Origin: Selenomonadales bacterium OttesenSCG-928-I06
GTDB taxonomy: Bacteria; Bacillota; Negativicutes; Sporomusales; Sporomusaceae
Length of the DNA: 38,065 nt
Reading direction: 5' to 3'
Assembly (NCBI GenBank): GCA_030266395.1
Contig: JAJDHX010000010.1
Coordinates: forward strand, 1 to 38,065
Both the position numbers and the translations under genes were made by a program. This document shows positions 14,863 to 22,900 of the stretch, in pieces. The notes under the pieces are model-generated. The model was not told the origin of the DNA. It saw only the letters and a list, made by a program, of their open reading frames with translations, and did no database searches. Positions within the stretch are counted from its first letter, which is position 1. Every line of letters starts with the position of its first letter.

Positions 14863-15672
14863 TTATTGATTTGAGATTACTAAAGCTTCTGCTAAATCAA
14901 AATCATCTTTAGCAGCTTTTTTATTATAACTTTTTTCATAAGCTACTCCTCTGTGAAAATAAGCTTCTGTTAAATATTCGTTTAGCTTTAATGCTTTATT
15001 AAAATTATCTATAGCTTCACTATACATTTTTAAATACAAATTACATAAACCTAACCTGTAATAAATATTAGCTTTGTATTTATCATCTGATAAAAAGGGA
15101 AGGGGATAAAGTTCATCTGCATCTGTTGTTTTTTTGTAATTTTCGGCTGCTAAAGCATAGCTTTTTTGCATAAGAAAACTATTGGCTGTGCTTATATAAT
15201 TAGGATAAAAGTGTAAAGTCCTTTTTATTTCTTCAATTTTTATTTTATTTTCTTGTTCTTGAAGTATTTGTTTTTTCTCATCAAGTTTTTGCTCGGCTGT
15301 TTTAACTTCAGCAATTTTAACAGTCGCAACAGCAGATGAAGCTATCTCGACTGCGGTTTCATAATATTTTATAGCTTCTTTATATTTTTGTTTTGCTTCT
15401 ATAAGATTAGTATATTTTTCAGGATTTGGATCAAAAATTTCATCTCCCAAACCAACATATGCATCTGCTATATTGGTTTTGTCTCCTTTTGATAACCTTG
15501 CTATGTAAGCAGTCTCAAGCTGGTCATAGTATTCTACAGCTTTGCGATAATCTCTTTGCCAGAGGCATTCATCGCCAAGTTTTTTATATTCATCATTTGA
15601 TAATTCTTCAGCACATACTGAAAAATTCAGTGAAAATATTAAAACTAAAATGAGAATTAATATTTTTTTCAT
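14863..15672 (-). CDS. Secreted divergent TPR and coiled-coil protein, 269 aa
   Basis: A signal peptide at residues 1-21 (KKILILILVLIFSLNFS, cleavage near VCA-E) begins this first gene of the five-gene operon. Unlike its neighbours, only the N-terminal unit and the last two units (YRLGLCNLYLKMYSEAI, AYFHRGVAYEKSYNKKAA) are clear TPRs. In between, about residues 75-150, is a longer helical pair and a charged coiled coil (KLDEKKQILQEQENKIKIEE). This suggests a dimeric or docking member of the set. ATG 15672 follows AGAGGG. A long bidirectional terminator separates it from the upstream TPR gene. Confidence 0.87.
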   Translation of the reverse strand: MKKILILILVLIFSLNFSVCAEELSNDEYKKLGDECLWQRDYRKAVEYYDQLETAYIARLSKGDKTNIADAYVGLGDEIFDPNPEKYTNLIEAKQKYKEAIKYYETAVEIASSAVATVKIAEVKTAEQKLDEKKQILQEQENKIKIEEIKRTLHFYPNYISTANSFLMQKSYALAAENYKKTTDADELYPLPFLSDDKYKANIYYRLGLCNLYLKMYSEAIDNFNKALKLNEYLTEAYFHRGVAYEKSYNKKAAKDDFDLAEALVISNQ

Positions 15673-15769
15673 AATAACCCTCTTTCCCTAGAGATATAAG
15701 TCTATTGTATCACAAAGAGGAAAGAAGAGTTATATTTTTTTGGACAAAATTAAGTAGTAATTATTAGTT

Positions 15770-15820
15770 AAAATCAATTTAAAAACCAGGTATAAAATAC
15801 CTGGTTTTTAAATTGATTTT
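15770..15820. terminator. Perfect 23-bp inverted-repeat terminator
   Basis: Twenty-three bases ending in ACCAGGTA (15770-15792) pair perfectly with 15798-15820 across a five-base loop. T-rich sequence lies on both sides. It ends the reverse-strand TPR gene that stops at 15837 and divides the TPR cluster into separate transcription units. Confidence 0.88.
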
Positions 15821-15836
15821 TTATATAGTTTTAATT

Positions 15837-16928
15837 TTATTTTAAACTTTCAGCTGTTTTATAATCTTTTTGAGAAGCAGAAATATTTCCGATTTTTTCA
15901 TAAACTTTAGCTCTGTTGAAATATGCTTGAGCATATTTAGGGTTTATTTCTATTGCTTTAGTAAAGTCTTTTATTGCTTCTTGGTCTCTTCCTTGTTTCT
16001 CGTAGATTAATCCTCTGTTATTATAAGCTCCGGCAGCTTGAGGGTATAGTTCTATAGTTTTATTGTAATCTTTTAGGGCATCTTCCAGTTTGTTTTGTCT
16101 CTCATAAGTAATAGCTCTGTAAAAGTAGGCATTATGTGAGTTAGGAACTATTGAAATAGTTTTTGTAAAATCTTTTAAAGCGTCTTTAGGTTTGTCTGTT
16201 TGCAGATAAAGAATACCTCTGAAGTAATACGCATCAGCAAAATCACCCTTTATTTTAATTGCTTGCGAGTAGTCTGTAATAGCTTCTGTGAGGTTTTTCA
16301 TTTGCGCGTATGCTCTTGCTCTTAAATAATAATTACCAGCACTTGGATTTAAGCTAATAGCTTTGGAGAAGTCTGCAAGTGCTTCGTTTTGTTTGCCTTG
16401 AGCAAGATAACTGTTTGCTCTCGCTATATATGTAGTATCATTTGTTGGATTTATATCTATGGCTTTTTTATAATCTGCAAGTGCCTCTTTATATTTTTGA
16501 GTTTGAGTATAAATACTGGCTCTGGTTAAATAAGCATTTACTAGTTTTGGGTCTATTTTTATTATAGCTGAAAAGTCTTTAACTGCTGAATCAAAATCTT
16601 TTTGTTGCATATAGGCATAGCCTCTAAAATTATATGCATTTATATTTTTAGGGTCTAATTCAATAACCTTATTGTAATCTGTAATTGCTTCTGGAAATTT
16701 TTGTTGGTAAAGGTAAGAAGCTGCTCTATTATAATAAGCATTAACATTATTAGGATTTGACCTAATAGATTTAGTAAAGTTATCAACAGCTTTTGAATAA
16801 TTTTTTTCTTGGAAAAACTTAACTCCATTTTCAAAGTTAGTATCAGTAGTGTTTTGAGCATTGGTAAAAGTAAATATTCCAACGATAAAGATTAAAGCAA
16901 GAGTGAAAATAATGGTTCTTTTTTGCAT
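15837..16928 (-). CDS. Secreted TPR protein, 363 aa
   Basis: I place the start at ATG 16928 (MQKRTIIFTLALIFIVGIF), because AAAGGGG lies ten bases upstream and the signal peptide then begins the protein; the frame is open to 16973 without a ribosome binding site. The cleavage site is near TNA-Q. Ten TPR units follow, among them AYNNRGLIYEKQGRDQEAI and AYFNRAKVYEKIGNISASQ (the cap). The leader is nearly the same as those of the genes at 17041-17205 and 17827-18615, evidence of recent duplication. It has its own terminator and so forms a single-gene unit. Confidence 0.9.
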   Translation of the reverse strand: MQKRTIIFTLALIFIVGIFTFTNAQNTTDTNFENGVKFFQEKNYSKAVDNFTKSIRSNPNNVNAYYNRAASYLYQQKFPEAITDYNKVIELDPKNINAYNFRGYAYMQQKDFDSAVKDFSAIIKIDPKLVNAYLTRASIYTQTQKYKEALADYKKAIDINPTNDTTYIARANSYLAQGKQNEALADFSKAISLNPSAGNYYLRARAYAQMKNLTEAITDYSQAIKIKGDFADAYYFRGILYLQTDKPKDALKDFTKTISIVPNSHNAYFYRAITYERQNKLEDALKDYNKTIELYPQAAGAYNNRGLIYEKQGRDQEAIKDFTKAIEINPKYAQAYFNRAKVYEKIGNISASQKDYKTAESLK

Positions 16929-16978
16929 AAACAAGGATCCCCTTTCTTTTAGAAAACTTAATATTGAAAACAAATAAA

Positions 16979-17015
16979 AGCAAAGTACAGTAAATAACTG
17001 TTCTGTAACTTTGCT
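16979..17015 (-). terminator. Terminator after the 54-aa gene
   Basis: On the reverse strand AGCAAAGT-T-ACAG pairs with CTGTACTTTGCT, with one bulged base, followed by TTTTATTTGTTTT. It ends the unit of the small membrane protein and precedes the next TPR gene. Confidence 0.75.
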
Positions 17016-17040
17016 CTATTTTGAACTTAGAAATGATGTA

Positions 17041-17205
17041 TTAATCTTCGTCAAAGATTTCTATTTCTCTTCCTTTTTTATTTTTTCTTAGTGCATTCCA
17101 AATTTTTTTCAAGGCATTTTTTTGTTCTTCTCTTTCGACAATTACTATTACAGCAATTGTTACTACAATTAAAGTTAAAACTAAAATCAAATTTCTTTTT
17201 TGCAT
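17041..17205 (-). CDS. Small single-span membrane protein, 54 aa
   Basis: ATG 17205 follows GGGAGAGA and TAA is at 17041-17043. The product begins MQKRNLILVLTLIVVTIAVI, a leader very like those of the neighbouring TPR proteins, then has an Arg/Lys-rich amphipathic stretch (NALKKIWNALRKNKKGR) and an acidic end (EIFDED). No TPR unit and no cleavage site are present, so it should remain as a membrane-anchored peptide with a cytoplasmic or periplasmic tail. It may be the leader of a TPR gene that lost its repeats, or a dedicated small partner. It has its own terminator. Confidence 0.72.
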   Translation of the reverse strand: MQKRNLILVLTLIVVTIAVIVIVEREEQKNALKKIWNALRKNKKGREIEIFDED

Positions 17206-17311
17206 AATTGTCTCTCCCAACTATTTTTTGTTAGCTTTTATAACATTTTATCATACTTTATTTACTAATGGAAGTTGATTATTATGTTAAATTTATATAA
17301 TTATTTTTATA

Positions 17312-17716
17312 TTATATTTTTTTTAAGGACGCAGCTTTACGCAAATCTTCTTCTGCTAAATCCTGATTACCCATTTTTCTATGTAACTCACTGCGCATTG
17401 TATAAGCTTCTATATATTTAGGATCCAGCTCTATTGCCTTATTAAAATTATTAAGTGCTTGTGCAGAATCTTCTTTGCCAGAATAAGCTATTGCAAGCCA
17501 ATAATAACACTCAGAATCGTTAGGATCTATTGCTAATGCCTTGTTATAATATTCTATGGCAGAATCATAGTTATTTACCATAACTAAAGTTAAGCCAGTA
17601 TTTTTTGCTTGACTTATAAAAAATGCATCATCTTTTGGAGTCTCAGATTTCATGTTATTTACAGTCACAAATAAAGCAATTACAAATATTATTATGAGTA
17701 CAGCTTTTTTCTTCAT
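17312..17716 (-). CDS. Short membrane-anchored TPR protein, 134 aa
   Basis: ATG 17716 follows AAGGAG six bases upstream. Residues 3-20 (KKAVLIIIFVIALFVTV) are a signal or anchor helix. Only three TPR units follow (DSAIEYYNKALAIDPN, CYYWLAIAYSGKEDSAQAL, AYTMRSELHRKMGNQDLAE); the last is the shared cap. It is the shortest array in the cluster. The 54-residue gene starts 106 bases after its stop with no terminator visible between them. Confidence 0.87.
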   Translation of the reverse strand: MKKKAVLIIIFVIALFVTVNNMKSETPKDDAFFISQAKNTGLTLVMVNNYDSAIEYYNKALAIDPNDSECYYWLAIAYSGKEDSAQALNNFNKAIELDPKYIEAYTMRSELHRKMGNQDLAEEDLRKAASLKKI

Positions 17717-17786
17717 GCAATCTCCTTATTAAAAACTATTATTCAGCACTAAATACGGATTTTACTATATTCTATTACAAAAATAA

Positions 17787-17813
17787 AAAGACCTTCTTTT
17801 TAAAAAGGTCTTT
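17787..17813 (-). terminator. Terminator after the TPR gene at 17827
   Basis: AAAGACCTT and AAGGTCTTT form a nine-base-pair stem; on the reverse strand TTTATTTTT follows. It closes the DsrE-TPR transcription unit. Confidence 0.8.
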
Positions 17814-17826
17814 CTTTTATAAAAAA

Positions 17827-18615
17827 TCAATTTATTTTATCAGCTGTTTCATAATCTTTTTTAGCAGCTTCCATATTACCTAGACCTGCATAGCAAAAAC
17901 TTCTTTTATAATAAGCATCTTTAAAACCAGGTGCTCCTTCTATTACTTTTGTATAGTCTGCAATTGCATTTTGATATTGCTTTTGAGTTTGATAAATAGT
18001 TGCCCTATTGTAGTAGGCATCAAGAAATTGTGGATTAATTTCAACTGTTTTAGTATAATCTGCAATAGCATCTTCGATTTTATCTTGTGCATGGTAAATT
18101 ACAGCTCTATTAAAGTATGCTTCAAAGAATTGTGAATCAACTTCAATTGCTTTTGCGTAATTAGTCAAAGCGTCTTCAATCTTGTCTGATCCTTGATGGA
18201 TTACACCTATACAGTAATAAGCTTCGGCAAATTGAGGATTTATTTCAGTAATTTTAATATAATCTGCAAGAGCTTCTTGATATTTTTCTAAAGATTCATA
18301 AGAATACGCTCTATTAAGATAGGCTTCTACAATTTCTGGATTTATTTCAAGTGCCTTGGTATAGTCGCCAATAGCCTCCTGGTGTCTTTCAAGTTGATTA
18401 TAAGCGATTCCTCTATAATAATAACCACTGATATCAGTTGGGTTTAATTCCAAAACTTTGGTAAAACAGTTTATAGCTTTTAAATAATCTTGTTGATTAA
18501 GAAAATCTATTCCTTGAGTCAAATATTGATCTTCAGGATTTTGGGCAAGCGAGAAATTGAAAATTCCTATAACAAATATAAGTACTAAGGTTAAAATTAT
18601 TGTTTTTCTTTTCAT
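17827..18615 (-). CDS. Secreted TPR protein, 262 aa
   Basis: A signal peptide (MKRKTIILTLVLIFVIGIF, cleavage near LAQ-N) precedes seven TPR units, including GYYYRGIAYNQLERHQEAI and AYYNRATIYQTQKQYQNAI, and the cap GLGNMEAAKKDYETA. Units three to six share the run EINPQFxEAY or VDSQFFEAY, so they probably arose by internal duplication. ATG 18615 follows AAGGGGA. It begins 33 bases after the stop of the DsrE-like gene, with no terminator between, so the two are likely cotranscribed. Confidence 0.9.
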   Translation of the reverse strand: MKRKTIILTLVLIFVIGIFNFSLAQNPEDQYLTQGIDFLNQQDYLKAINCFTKVLELNPTDISGYYYRGIAYNQLERHQEAIGDYTKALEINPEIVEAYLNRAYSYESLEKYQEALADYIKITEINPQFAEAYYCIGVIHQGSDKIEDALTNYAKAIEVDSQFFEAYFNRAVIYHAQDKIEDAIADYTKTVEINPQFLDAYYNRATIYQTQKQYQNAIADYTKVIEGAPGFKDAYYKRSFCYAGLGNMEAAKKDYETADKIN

Positions 18616-18648
18616 AAAAGTCCCCTTTTTTTATTAAAAACATTAAAT

Positions 18649-18993
18649 CTAAATAGTTATTAACTTTTGATTATTTTGAAGAATTTCGGTAAGAAGAGGT
18701 CCCCATGCTACCACTTCGATGTCTTGTGCTTTTATTTCATCTAATACACCTAATTGGGTAGCGCAAGAAATACAAGCAGAAAATTTTACGCCAGCGTGTT
18801 TGGCAATTTTGATTCTTTCTTGAATTATTTCGTTTTCAGCTACTAATTTAGCTGTTGCTCCCCAGATGATAACGGTTACATTGTCCCACCAATTTTTTAA
18901 CATGCTATTTGTAGCATACATAAAAACCATATATTGAGAAGTGTGCAAATCAGAATTTGTCCATAAAATATGTAATGTTTTTTTCTCTTCCAT
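18649..18993 (-). CDS. DsrE-like sulfur-relay family protein
   Basis: I chose ATG 18993 (MEEKKTLHILWTNSD), preceded by AAGGTG; a longer frame to 19035 lacks a site. The 114-residue product has the DsrE/F/YchN-like alpha/beta pattern: an N-terminal strand with LHILWTNSD, the central strand VTVIIWGATAKLVAEN, and a Cys-containing loop GVKFSACISCATQLGV. The two Cys of this loop (ACISC) could take part in persulfide transfer or redox, as in DsrE relatives, but the partner is unknown. It heads a unit with a secreted TPR protein, an unusual pairing since this protein is cytoplasmic. Confidence 0.82.
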   Translation of the reverse strand: MEEKKTLHILWTNSDLHTSQYMVFMYATNSMLKNWWDNVTVIIWGATAKLVAENEIIQERIKIAKHAGVKFSACISCATQLGVLDEIKAQDIEVVAWGPLLTEILQNNQKLITI

Positions 18994-19020
18994 ATTTTCA
19001 CCTTTCTCTAATAATTGATT

Positions 19021-19036
19021 ATTGCAAGAGTGCAAT
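19021..19036 (-). promoter_or_regulatory. Putative operator upstream of the DsrE-like gene
   Basis: ATTGCA-AGAG-TGCAAT is a perfect inverted repeat that lies between a reverse-strand TATAAT (19046-19041) and the ribosome binding site. A regulator bound here would block early transcription. The matching -35 is poor. Confidence 0.5.
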
Positions 19037-19135
19037 ATTTATTATATTACCATGAAAAATAAAAATAGGGTAGGGCTGATTTATTAAATAAATATAAATT
19101 ATTTATAAATTGTTTAGAAATTTAGTAAAATTTTC

Positions 19136-19182
19136 TTTACAATTACAAAAAAGCAATATATAATAAAACAAACGTTCGTTTG
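19136..19182 (+). promoter_or_regulatory. Promoter and TetR operator
   Basis: TTTACA at 19136-19141 and TATAAT at 19159-19164 are 17 bases apart. Directly after the -10 lies CAAACG-TT-CGTTTG (19169-19182), with perfect six-base arms, in the place where a TetR-family repressor would shut off its own gene at 19202. Confidence 0.8.
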
Positions 19183-19201
19183 ATTTGGTGGTGAATATAG
19201 T

Positions 19202-19810
19202 TTGAGTATTGATACAAGAGAAAAAATCTTAAAAATAGCAACTAATTTATTTGCTCAAAAGGGTTTCGCAGGTGTGTCTATAAGAGAATTAACAATCGCA
19301 GCTGATGTAAATATATCTGCAATCTCATATCATTTTCATGGAAAAGAGGAGCTTTATAAAGAAGTTCTTAAAGAACAGCTGTATCCAATTATAGAAGCTG
19401 TAGATATTGCAGAAGAAAAAAAAGATGTTACTCCTGTTGAAAAATTAAAATTATGGTCTGAGCTTGTAGTTAAGATTCATATGGAAAACCCGTTACTTAT
19501 TAAATTTATGAGCAGTGAATTAAATAATCCAACGAAAAATGGGGGTTCTATAGTTCAGAATCATTTATCAAGAGTTTATAATTTTCTCAGGCAAGCAATT
19601 CAAGAAGGTGTAAATGAAGGAATTTTTAGAAAAAATTTGAATATTAATTATTCAGCAGTATCTTTAGTTAGCATCTTGAATTTTTACTTTTTTGCTAGAC
19701 CTATGATTGGCAAAGTATCTTCTGTGACAGATGCTGATTTGACTACTTACCCTAAAGAAGCATTAGATATTTATCTTAAAGGAATTATAATAGATAACAA
19801 TGAAATTTGA
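19202..19810 (+). CDS. TetR/AcrR-family transcriptional regulator, 202 aa
   Basis: The start is TTG 19202 with a GGTGGTGA site upstream. Residues about 3-50 are a typical TetR helix-turn-helix (REKILKIATNLFAQKGFAGVSIRELTIAA read in two parts, then SAISYHFHGKEELYKEVL). The C-terminal helical domain (from about 60) resembles the CerR/DUF1956-like ligand domain of regulators with PIIEAV and PLLIKFMSSEL. The ligand is unknown. An inverted repeat right after its -10 indicates autoregulation. The activase gene begins 108 bases downstream on the same strand, and an acyl-CoA or organic-acid signal would be a natural guess. Confidence 0.88.
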   Translation: MSIDTREKILKIATNLFAQKGFAGVSIRELTIAADVNISAISYHFHGKEELYKEVLKEQLYPIIEAVDIAEEKKDVTPVEKLKLWSELVVKIHMENPLLIKFMSSELNNPTKNGGSIVQNHLSRVYNFLRQAIQEGVNEGIFRKNLNINYSAVSLVSILNFYFFARPMIGKVSSVTDADLTTYPKEALDIYLKGIIIDNNEI

Positions 19811-19918
19811 TGAAAAAATCTTAAATATTTATTAATAGATAGTTTGTGTAATAGTAAATAATAGAAGGACATATAGCTTTATTGAGTTGATGTAGATATG
19901 CGAAGAGGGGTTATAGAA

Positions 19919-22900
19919 ATGAATAGAACAATTCGTATAGGCGTAGACATTGGTTCGACAACAATTAAAGTAGTTGCTATTGATGAGCATAATAATATAA
20001 TATTCCAGAAATATTTAAGACATTTTTCAAATGTAGTTTCTACACTTAGAAATGTAGTTGATGATGTACATAGTGCACTTGCTGGAAGGTTTTTGTCAAT
20101 AGCTTTTACAGGGTCTGCAGGAATGGGCCTATCTGAGAAAATAGGGCATGCATTTGTTCAGGAAGTAGTTGCCTGTACTCATGCAGTTAAGCAAATGATT
20201 CCTCATACAGATACTGTTATAGAACTTGGTGGAGAAGATGCAAAAATAACTTATTTTGGTGCTACGCTGGAACAAAGAATGAACGGCGTTTGTGCTGGCG
20301 GTACAGGAGCTTTTATTGATCAGATGGCAGTTCTGTTAAATACAGATCCTCAAGGGTTAAATGAACTTGCTAAAAACTATAAAACTATTTATCCTGTAGC
20401 TTCACGTTGCGGTGTATTTGCGAAAACAGATATACAAAATTTAATGAATGAAGGAGCTTCTAAGGAAGATATAGCAGCTTCTATATTTCAAGCTGTGGTA
20501 AACCAAACCATAGGAAGCCTGGCTCAAGGCAGACCTATTAAAGGGCGAGTAGCTTTTCTTGGAGGACCACTGCATTTTTTGCCAGAGCTTAGAAAAAGAT
20601 TTATTGAGACTTTAAATCTAACAGAAGAACAAGTTATAACACCGAAAGAAGCACAATATTTTGTTGCTTTAGGTGCAGCAATGTCTTCTGGTGATAAATC
20701 AGAAACAGTAGAATGTATGTATGATAGATTTCCTCTGGAATTAGATTTAAGAGAATCAAATAAAGAATTAAAACTAGAACCTCTTTTTAAAGATAAAGAA
20801 GATTATTTAAAATTCAAAAACCGTCATGAAGAAAATAAAATACAAAGAAAAGATTTAGCAACTTATGAAGGTAGAAGCTTTTTAGGAATAGATGCTGGTT
20901 CTACCACTAGTAAGCTTGTTTTACTGAGTGAGGCAGGAGAACTTCTTTATTCTTATTATAATAGTAATTGCGGTAAACCTCTTGAAAGTGTTGTTGAGGC
21001 AGTCAAAGAGTTGTATACTCTTATGAATAATAAGACAGTTATTGCAGGTGCAGCTGTAACAGGTTATGGTGAAAATCTGATAAAATCTGCTTTAAGAATA
21101 GATATCGGCGAAGTAGAAACAGTAGCACATCTAAAAGCTGCAAAAAATTTTCAGCCAGATGTTACTTTTGTTCTTGATATTGGTGGACAAGACATGAAGA
21201 GCTTTTTCGTAAAAGACGGTGTTATTGATAATATCATGCTGAATGAAGCATGTTCTTCAGGTTGCGGTTCTTTTATAGAAACTTTTGCTCAATCAAATAG
21301 TATGGCTGTTGAAGATTTTGCTCAAGTTGCCTTAAAAGCGAAACAACCTGTAGATTTAGGAACTAGATGTACTGTTTTTATAAATTCTAAAGTTAAGCAA
21401 GCACAAAAAGAAGGTATTGAAATTGAAGATATATCAGCAGGGCTTGCAATTTCAGTAGTTAAAAATGCTTTGTTTAAAGTTATAAGATTAAAAGATGTAA
21501 AAGAATTAGGCGATAAAATAGTTGTTCAAGGTGGCACGTTTAAAAATGATGCTGTTTTACGTTCTTTAGAAATGCTAGTCGGAGTTGACGTGATAAGACC
21601 TGATATAGCAGGGCTTATGGGTGCATACGGAGCAGCTCTTATTGCCCAAGAAAGATGTAGTTATAATGAAAAATCAACAATTATAGAAGCAGCAGAATTA
21701 GCTGGTTTTTCTACAGAAACAAAAACTCGCAGATGTAATTTATGTACAAATCGTTGCTTGATTACAACAAGAATTTTTTCCAATGGCAGTGAATATAGCT
21801 CAGGGAATCGTTGTGAGCGTGGGGTTAATATTGATAAGGTTAAAAATGATTTACCTGATTTATATGCATATAAAAATAAAAGACTCTTTAGCTATAAACC
21901 AAAACCAATTAGAGAGGCTAAAAGAGGTAAAATTGGCATAATCAGAGCTTTAAATATGTTTGAGGATTATCCATTTTGGTTTACTTTCTTTAATGAATTA
22001 GATTACAGAGTTGTTTTATCTGATCCTACTTCAGAGAAAACATATACTAACGGAATGGATACAATACCTTCAGAAACTGTTTGTTATCCGGCAAAATTAG
22101 CACATGGTCATATAGTTAATTTAGTTGAAAAAGGTGTACCAAAAATCTTTTATCCTTGTATACCTTATAATATCTGTGAAAATAGTTCAGCAGATAATTG
22201 CTATAATTGTCCTGTAGTGACTTCCTATCCGGAAACTATTGATGGCAATATGGAGATTTTAGAGGAACGTGGTGTAAGATTTTATAAGCCGTTTTTACCT
22301 ATTAATGATCCTAAGAGAATGGCAGAGCGTCTGTTTGAGGAACTGCAAGATGAACATATTACAAAAAAAGAAATAAAAGCAGCACTTGAAAAAGCATACA
22401 AAGAACTTTATTCCTATAAAAAAGATGTTCAAGATCAAGGCAGTATTGTTGTAGATTACATTAAAAACAATAATTTGAAAGCAGTTGTTTTAGCCGGACG
22501 TCCATATCATATAGATCCTAAAATAAATCATGGTTTTCCAGAGCTTTTAAAAAGTTATGGTTTTGCAGTACTTTCAGAAGATGCGGTTAATCACTTGGGT
22601 GATTTTATCAGACCGCTTAGGGTAGTAGATCAGTGGATGTATCATTCTAGACTATATAATGCAGCAGCTTTTTCGGCTAAAGAAAAGAATTTTCAATTAG
22701 TTCAAATTACCTCTTTTGGGTGTGGTTTAGATGCTGTTACTACAGACCAGGCTAAAGAGATAACAGAACATGATAATAAGATATATACTTGTGTTAAATT
22801 TGACGAGATTAATAATATAGGGTCTGTTCGTATAAGAATAAGATCACTTTTGGCAGCCATTTTGGAAAGGGAGAACTTTGATAGTCAAAAACCTGTAAAA

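Noticed and set aside
11055-18615. Sel1-like repeats or a lipoprotein array
   Set aside because: The units are 34 residues with the TPR pattern of W/Y-L-G-Y-A-P type positions, not the 36-44-residue Sel1 pattern, and no lipobox Cys follows the signal segments.
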